From: Lytechinus pictus
Lineage: Eukaryota; Echinodermata; Echinoidea; Temnopleuroida; Toxopneustidae
Reading direction: 5' to 3'
DNA length: 64,000 nt
Assembly (NCBI RefSeq): GCF_037042905.1
Contig: NC_087252.1
Location: 3,533,501 to 3,597,500 of the forward strand
How positions within the stretch are numbered: position 1 is the stretch's first letter; each line of letters opens with the position of its first letter. The notes below the pieces were generated by a model. The model was not told the DNA's origin. It was given only the letters and a program-made list of their open reading frames with translations, and made no database searches. Position numbers and translations under genes: made by a program. Positions 57,102 through 64,000 of this stretch are shown in pieces.

Positions 57102-59666
57102 CAGTGTTGTAGTGCCTTGGCCTTAAGGCGCCTTGATGCCTATCTACTTTTTCAAAGCCTTGGCCTTGAGAGGGCCTTGGCCTTGAGGATTTTGAGCCTT
57201 GAAATTTTAAGGCATTTTCAAGGCTTTTTCAAGGCATTTTGTATTTTGTACTTTCATTTGTTTTAAATAAGTAATTATAAATGTTTCAATTGTTTTTTTT
57301 TTTTTTTATATATTTAACAACACTAATGGTCAATACTACCAATCACCAGTAACAGTAGCAGCAGCAGTAGTAAGTGCACTAGCAGTGTCATCAATTGTAA
57401 TTGTCACCATTATCAAGAAATTCAAACAAAGAATACATCAGTTTTGAAAAATAGCATTGTGTATTGGTAATGTGTTGTAATCATATGATGATAATGACAG
57501 TAAATAATAATGGTCATGATCAAGATAATAGTGCTTTGATGACAAGAATAATTTTTACATCTGACTGCAATTTTTGACAACAATTTCATACTTTAAACAT
57601 AGCTAACTCTAAAGAACGATAACAAGGTTGATTTCTATTCCATTAGGATTTTCCTTGTATTATTTTCTTTGGCCAACAAGAATGTTTTAAGTCTTAATGA
57701 TATTCTGAAAAGATTTGGTAAACTTGAACACAGTCTCCAATTTTGTCATCCAAATGGGTTATGTCAATGGCATGATGAGCCAGAAACTTTGAGGGGCCAA
57801 GCATGGCATATATAGAGCAAAATTTCTGTCAAAAAAAATAAGAAAGCGATTGAAGCGAGCGAGTGAACAAAATTTGTCCCCCTCTTTCTATAAGAAAAGC
57901 TAATTTTGCAATAGATTGTTTAAAAAATAATAGCACATTTACTCCATCTTTTCCTTTCCCTTTTCCCCCTTGTCTAAGTTTATTCTTGGTGGTGGGACTT
58001 TTTCTTCTCTCTATCTCTCTTCTAAATTTTATATTTGTTTTGGGTCAGATTGTCAAAAAAAGGGGGAAAAAATGTTTACTTCTTTTTAATCATATATCGT
58101 TCAACATTGAATCTCATTTCTCTACAGTTTCAAGGAAATAAACAACGTATTTGTTTTTGTGTCAATATGGTTTCAAGAAATAATAATTAACAAAAAATAA
58201 TTTAATAATTAATAATCATTAATATCATCAATAAGTATTAATAATTAATGATTAATTAACTGTTTAATAAAAGTGGTTGTAAGCAGAAAAAAATATGAAA
58301 ACTGACAAGAGTCCTAAAAATGACTCATTTTCAGTTTATGCATTTGAAAATTTTAGCTTGCGCTTTGTGCTCTCTTGCCCCCCCCCCCCCAAAAAAATGC
58401 CCTTTTTAAAAAAGAAATACCTTCTTTAATTAGGTTCGAAAATCACAGATTTTGAATCGCGCTTGCATCAATTATTGTTTAGTACAGTACTGCTAATGGT
58501 TACAAAAATGTATAGAATGTTGCTTTATGGTTGAAATATCACAAATATTTGGCTCGCTTCCTGCACTCGCATCAATTATTGTACTCGTTCTCTTCCCGTT
58601 CACAAAAAAATGCTTAGAATGTCCAGTTTTCAGGTTGGAATATTACAAATTTTTGAGCTCGCGCTTTGCGCTCGCATTATTTTTTATCGGTGAGTTATGT
58701 ATCTTATTTAAAATGCAGTAATTAACTGCTTAATTAACTGCTTCCTTTACTGGTCAGTATATAAAAAGAATTAGCGAGGGCAAAGTTATTTTTAAGTTCG
58801 ATACACATCTTTTTCATGATTACAAAACCAGCTCAGAATAAAATAATTTCCATGTCTTATTACACGACATGTCAAGAAGTTTGAGCTGGTGATTCGCGCT
58901 GGCAACATCGCGCAAGGAAATTTCAACAATGATTAGCCCCATAATTGACCATAAATCAAGTTTTACAACATCAGAATTGATTTTTTTTTTCAAAACCGCT
59001 TGCTCGCTATGCTTTCTCGCTGAGAAGTAAAACCTAGAGCAAAATATCTATCTTATAATTAAAAATCATATTAGAAAGCCTTTGCTCAACTTAATTTCTA
59101 TAAAACACACAATTACTTCACGCAGTTCATAATCTCATTTTGAAAATACATGTATCTGTTTGCACAAAAAAACTCATTTTGATAAATGGGTGCCTTTTTG
59201 GCGTTGACCCCCCCCCCCCATAATAATTTTCTGCTGCCCCTGTCCCAGGGAGTGGAGAAAAACATACGTTGAGAATGCCAGGATCAGATGACCGTGGTAA
59301 TAATAATTATTGCAATGTAAATCGCCTATAGAAAAATTATGGATTATGTGTACACAGGTAACTATATCATTATTTTAATATGTCTCTATCATGAAATTAT
59401 TTTTGTTTTAAACGTACAAAGGTTAATTTTTTTCTCGCTCAGTCCCCTCGCTCACATACATTTTACCATGTGTGATGTCTGCCGCCTAAGTATTGTTAGT
59501 TCATTGTTCTGTATATCGTAAGTTTGAAATGCCTTGGCCTTGAGGTTTTCAGGCCTTGGCCTTGGGTTTCCATGCCTTGGCCTTTGCCTTTGGTATTGAA
59601 GCCTTGGCCTTGGGTATTAAAGCCTTGGCCTTGGCCTTGGAGGTTTGAGCCTTGACTACAACACTG
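57102..59666. mobile_element. hAT-like element inserted in the left MULE arm
   Basis: Ends CAGTGTTGTAG and CTACAACACTG, both bordered by arrays of GCCTTGGCCTT words (57113-57250 and 59525-59660). The intact right MULE arm shows the uninterrupted sequence. The 8 bp duplication is not clear (GTACTAAT against AATAGCCG), so a few bases were probably lost. Interior non-coding; 59245-59340 is a SINE 3' fragment. Confidence 0.8.
59245..59340 (+). repeat. SINE 3' fragment
   Basis: GGATCAGATGACCGTGGTAA and ATAATTATTGCAATGTAAAT match the 3' part of the SINE at 26.5 kb. Confidence 0.6.
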
Positions 59667-61000
59667 AATAGCCGACTAATGCCATGGTTAACCTCGAACT
59701 GGTTAATTCCGAACTTCACGTTTAATTAGGTTTAGACAAATATTAGCTTATTTGCCATGGTTTAATATGTCTAGTCCGTATACAAAACCAGTCCTAGATC
59801 TAAAAAAAAATATCTTAGTTCTAGTCTAGTCTCTATATCTAGACTCTGATCTACGCTGTATCAGCATGGAACCACTAGTGTACCAAGGGGGGGGGGGAAG
59901 ACTGTCCCTCTGACGAGTCACAACTGATTCAGGGGACGTGCCCCCTTTGAGAAGCCAAATTAATAATTTGTAATGTAAAAATGCAATGAAAAAGACGTAT
60001 GTCCCCTTTTTTGAACGTGAAGATCTTTTTTTTTTTTTTTTGCTTGCCAATTTTTTTTTCAGCTAAGAAATCCATAATTTGGGGTGAAGACCCTTTTTTT
60101 GGGGGGGAGGGGGGCTTGTCACATTTTTTCGCGGACGAAATATCCTCTAAAAAATTTGCCCCCCTTTTGGAAAATCCTAGGTACACCAGTGCGTGCATGG
60201 AACGTATTCTAACGTCAGGCACAAATTAACGTCAGTGATCTTGATCTGATCCCCGTCTTCACCCAAAATTAAGGATTTCGTAGCTGAAAAAAATTTGACA
60301 AGAAAAAAAAAGATCTTCACGTTCAAAAGAGGGGACATACGTCTTTTTTCGTTGCATTTTGACATTACAAATTAGGCTTCTCAAGGGGGGGCACGTCCCC
60401 TGGATCAGTTGTGACTCGTCAGGGGGGCAGTCTGCCCCCCCCCCCCTTTGGTACACTAGTGGTTCCATGCTGATAGCGCGTAGATCAGAGTCTAGATCTA
60501 GAGACTAGACTAGAACTAAGATATTTATTTTAGATCTAGGACTGGTTCTCTATACGGACTAGACATATTAAACCATGGTAAATAAGCTAATATTGGTCCA
60601 AACCTAATCAAACGTAAAGTTCGGAATTAACAAGTTCGAAGTTAACCATGGCATTAGTCGGCTATTCCTATTAGTATTAGGCATTAGACAGGTCCAGATT
60701 TGAGGTTAATGCGCTAGCCTAAGCTAGCCCTACCCTAGCACATGTCTTGCCATTAATGGCAGCTAGTTTATTAAGTGTTTAAGGATTGGATATATATATA
60801 TATATAGATAGATCTAAGCCTATAATAAGACCTATGTCACTATGTAAGGGTACCGGTAATTTGACGATGCCAATTCATTCTGACCAACGTGAATGCTTAC
60901 GATCGGCACTGGTCCACGCGCATGCGTACTCTCAATCCGAAGACGCAAGTCATGAATATTCATATGTCGGTCCAGAACTCGGTGGGAAAAATAATTTCGC

Positions 61001-61983
61001 GACCCGGCGCATGCACATTAAGGGGGCTCAAATTAACAAAATTAAAGGGAATAAAGGGCTATTTATCGCATTTTTTAAATTAAAATAAAGTAAATTTTCA
61101 AGGGGCCCCCAGGGATATCCCGACAGCCTAGCCAGGGTAACCACGTATCCTAACTTGGAGAAATTGACTCGGGCAACCAGATAAACACTGATTTGACCCG
61201 GTGCATGCACATTTAGGGGGCTCAAATTAACAAAATTAAAGGGAATAAAGGGATATTTATCGCATTTTTAGAATTAAAATAAAGTATTTTTTCAAGGGGC
61301 CCCCAGGGATATCCTGACGGCCTAGCCAGGGTAACCACGTATCCTAACTTGTAGAACTTGACTAGGGCGATCAGATAAAAACTTATTTGACCCGGCGCAT
61401 GCACATTTAGGGGGCTAAAATTAACAAAATTAAAGGGAATAAAGGGCTATTTATCGCATTTTTTAAATTAAAATAAAGTATTTTTTCAAGGGGCCCCCAG
61501 GGATATCCCGACGGCCTAGCCAGGGTAACCACGTATCCTAACTTGTAGAACTTGACTCGGGCGATCAGATAAAAACTGACTTGACCCGGTGCATGCACAT
61601 TTAGGGGGCTAAAATTAACAAAATTAAAGGGAATAAAGGGCTATTTATCGCATTTTTTAAATTAAAATAAAGTAAATTTTCAAGGGGCCCCCAGGGATAT
61701 CCCGACGGCCTAGCCAGGGCAACCACGTACCCTAACTTGTAGAACTCGACTCGGGCAACCAGATAAACACTGATTTGATCCGGCGCATGCACATTTAGGG
61801 GGCTCAAATTAACAAAATTAAAGGGAATAAAGGGCTATTTATCGCATTTTTAAAATTAAAATAAAGTATTTTTTCAAGGGGCCCCCAGGGATATTCCAAC
61901 GGCCTAGCCAGGGTAACCATGTATCCTAACTTGTAGAACTCGACTCGGGCAACCAGATACACATTAGGTTGACCCGTTGCATG
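61001..61983 (+). repeat. ~194 bp satellite array, right block
   Basis: Five units in the same orientation as 54792-56762. The two blocks were one array before the MULE insertion, since the 9 bp duplication joins them in register. Confidence 0.9.
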
Positions 61984-63822
61984 CAGTGGCGTAACAGGGG
62001 TCGGTGGCTGGGGGGGGGGGGGCAAGAACCAAGAATTTCCCGGTCACATCATAAAGCAGGCAATGGAGTCATAAGGCAAAAATTTTGAGGGGGCGTTATT
62101 ATGGAGTATCGGACAAAAATATATATTTATGCGAGCGAGCGGAGCGTTCGAGCAAAATTTTTGACATTTTAATGGCAAAAATGAGTGGGGTCCGGGGTAG
62201 AGCCCCGGAACCTCTTGATATTAAAGCCATTTTAAACCTTACAGATGGCCACTAATTTTAATCAAATCGCGTGTATATTTATATAGCTTTCACACTACAC
62301 ATAAATTCAGTGCTGCAGTTGTGTACCGTAATCATCTAAATATTTTGAGGGGGTCTACCATAGCAAATGTGGGAAAATTTGTAAAAAGTCGGCAGCGAGC
62401 GAAACGAGCCAGAAGAAAAATGGCCTTTTGAAATAAAATTGAATTGTGTGATAGACTTTTACATCACAGCAAATATCATGTCTTATATTTTTTTTATTTC
62501 ATTCATCTCATTTCGCTGCCTCCTTCATATTCTTTTATTTCCCCTTGGCTGTGGAACCAATCCCCCCCCCCCCCGTACGCCAGTGCTTCAACGCAAAGGT
62601 TAATGCAGGAAGGGTCCATATAGCTTTGGATATTTAGCAAGTTTATAATAGACTTTCATACGAAATTATGCTATATACCATCCATCTTTTTTTCCCGCTC
62701 GTTATCTTCAATCCTCAGCAGCCCGGTAGTAATATCTTGTCCCTTTTTTTTATTTTCCAATTTAGATTTTGCCTCATTCCATTCTACCTTCACTCGCTTT
62801 TGTTTGCCTTTATCATCTTTAATTCATTTCCCTGTCTTTTAAAATTATTTTGAAATTAAATTCTAATTATGTGATAGTCGCTTTGGAAATTTAGTCGATC
62901 AATCAATCAATCAATCAATGTAGTTGTGTACCGTAATCATCCAAATATTTTGAGGGGGCACACCATAGCAAATGTGGGAAAATTTGTTTTAAATAAAAGT
63001 CGCCAGCGAGCGAAGCGAGCCAGAAGAAAAATGGCATTTTGAAATAAAATTATAATTATGTGATAGATTTTTACATCATAGCAAATGTCATGTCTTATAT
63101 ATTTTTTAAAATATTTTATTCATCTCATTACGCTGCCTCCTTCATTTTCTTTTATTTCCCCTTGGCTGTGGAACCCCCCCCCCCCCCCGTACGCCAGTGC
63201 TTCAACGGAAGGATCCATATAGGGGGCCGTTATAGAACCCTTTAAAGGTTACAGGTTAAGAGCCTCCACTGCACGGGGTCTTGACTCTTGGACAGAGCCC
63301 CCGGTAGCTTTGGATATTTAGCAAGTTTATAATAGACTTTCATACGAAATTATGCTATATACCATCCATCTTTTTTCCCTCTCGTTTACTTCAATCCTCA
63401 GCAGCCCATCTTGTCCCTTTTTTTTATTTTCCAATTTAGATTTTGCCTCATTCCATTCTACCTTAATTTCCCGCTTTTGTTTGCCTTTTTGTCATCTTTA
63501 ATTCATTTCCCTGTCATACTAATCATGCTAATGTATGTGTATATCTGGGAAAATTGTTCTTCCTCACATGTTCTTCTTTCCTTCCTTTTTCCAAATTCTT
63601 TCCGTTTTCCCTTTTTTTTCTTAGTTTTATTTTCCCTTACCCTTTTCTATTCCCCTCCCTTTTCCCCCTTTTATCTTTTTTCCTTTCCTTTTCCTTTCCC
63701 TTTCTTTCTTTCTCCCCTTATTTTTTCCTTTTCCCGGTTTTTTTTCTTAACATTTTCACGGTGAACTCCGCCAGGGGGAAGGGGGGCAGCTTGCCCCCCC
63801 CCCCCCGCCTGTTACGCAACTG
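61984..63822. mobile_element. hAT-like element with 8 bp target duplication
   Basis: Starts CAGTGGCGTAACAGG and ends CCTGTTACGCAACTG. Perfect GTTGCATG at 61976-61983 and 63823-63830. Poly-G/poly-C runs lie next to the ends. The interior is partly duplicated (62318-62700 against 62926-63390, including ACCGTAATCATC and CCAGCGAGCGAAGCGAGC). Non-coding; the T-rich frames near 63.6 kb are low complexity. Confidence 0.9.
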
Positions 63823-63895
63823 GTTGCATGCTCATTATGGGGGCTAAAATTAACAAAAGTAAAGGAATACGGGCTTTTTCAAGCATGGGGAACCA
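63823..63895 (+). repeat. satellite remnant after the hAT insertion
   Basis: GGGGGCTAAAATTAACAAAA continues the satellite, then diverges after CTTTTTCAAG. The last ~100 bp to 64000 hold no recognised feature. Confidence 0.7.
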
Positions 63896-64000
63896 CGGTC
63901 CTGACTTTTTCCCCCATCCCTTAGTGCTGCCGATGGGTAGAGTAAAAAACAACAAGGAAAGAGAGAAGACAAAATAGAAGAGAGAGAAGCGAAAGAGAGA

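Larger units (their letters stand above)
56763..61000. mobile_element. MULE-like foldback element with 9 bp target duplication
   Basis: Ends GCGAAATTATTTTTCCC, exact inverted. Perfect GACCCGGCG duplication at 56754-56762 and 61001-61009, within the satellite. The inverted arms are ~770 bp: left 56763-57101 plus 59667-60091, right ~60254-61000, spacer ~160 bp. Very long arms plus 9 bp duplications fit Mutator-like elements. No transposase. The left arm is split by a hAT-like insertion. Confidence 0.85.

Noticed and set aside
54803-62025. Repeated ~65-codon frames on the minus strand
   Set aside because: They recur with each 194 bp satellite unit and share no features of a protein family. They also continue only because unit length and stop positions coincide.

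Overview
This window is eukaryotic, from a marine invertebrate animal, and probably from a deuterostome such as an echinoderm. That placing is inference. It rests on an intron-containing CYP3-clan cytochrome P450 gene, CR1/L2/Daphne-type non-LTR retrotransposons with EN and RT domains, tRNA-headed SINEs, many short terminal-inverted-repeat elements and AT-rich intergenic DNA. There is no bacterial gene organisation. Almost everything apart from the P450 exons is transposon or satellite.

Layout. 0-2.4 kb: a degenerate ~105 bp tandem repeat carrying a PIF/Harbinger-like element with a second Harbinger-like element nested in its terminal repeat, plus a small MITE. 3-6.6 kb: a minus-strand LINE whose EN-RT frame is open throughout. 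7-17 kb: small elements, LINE remnants, a 160 bp tandem repeat and a ~600 bp diverged duplication. 18.4-22.1 kb: a second LINE with one frameshift. 23.7-27.1 kb: the last three exons of the P450 gene (minus strand), with SINEs and MITEs in the introns.

28-54 kb: the main discovery. The P450 exon that encodes the I-helix and K-helix is split. Its upstream 213 nt end at 54075. Its last 8 nt, followed by a good splice donor, lie at 27977-27984. Removing everything between them and one copy of a TG duplication gives an uninterrupted frame through all four exons (about 203 residues, FPPAFIANRVC across the junction). The 26 kb between is a four-deep nest. Element D (27987-54074) has ends CCCTTAC[AG]AAAATG and internal TTACCACA arrays. 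It contains element A (36765-53008, CAGGGTGACCAGA ends, hAT-like). A contains element B (36876-51680, CACAGTGAGCCA ends, GCCGTTTT arrays, CACTA-like). B contains element C (36929-47608, CCCTTATAAAAA ends, ACCATT arrays). C and D appear to be the same kind of element: same terminal motif, 2 bp target duplication, ~1 kb motif arrays inside both ends, and a homologous promoter/first-exon-like block on the minus strand.

54.8-64 kb: a ~194 bp satellite with a three-unit higher-order repeat, starting at a CAGTGGCGTAGC end. It is interrupted by a MULE-like foldback element with a perfect 9 bp target duplication (itself split by a hAT-like element) and by a hAT-like element with a perfect 8 bp duplication.

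A recurring theme is that many elements are built from many copies of a short word related to their own ends, which looks like repeated subterminal protein-binding sites. The only host gene supported here is the P450. As assembled, this allele should be broken unless the insertion is haplotype-specific or an assembly artefact.
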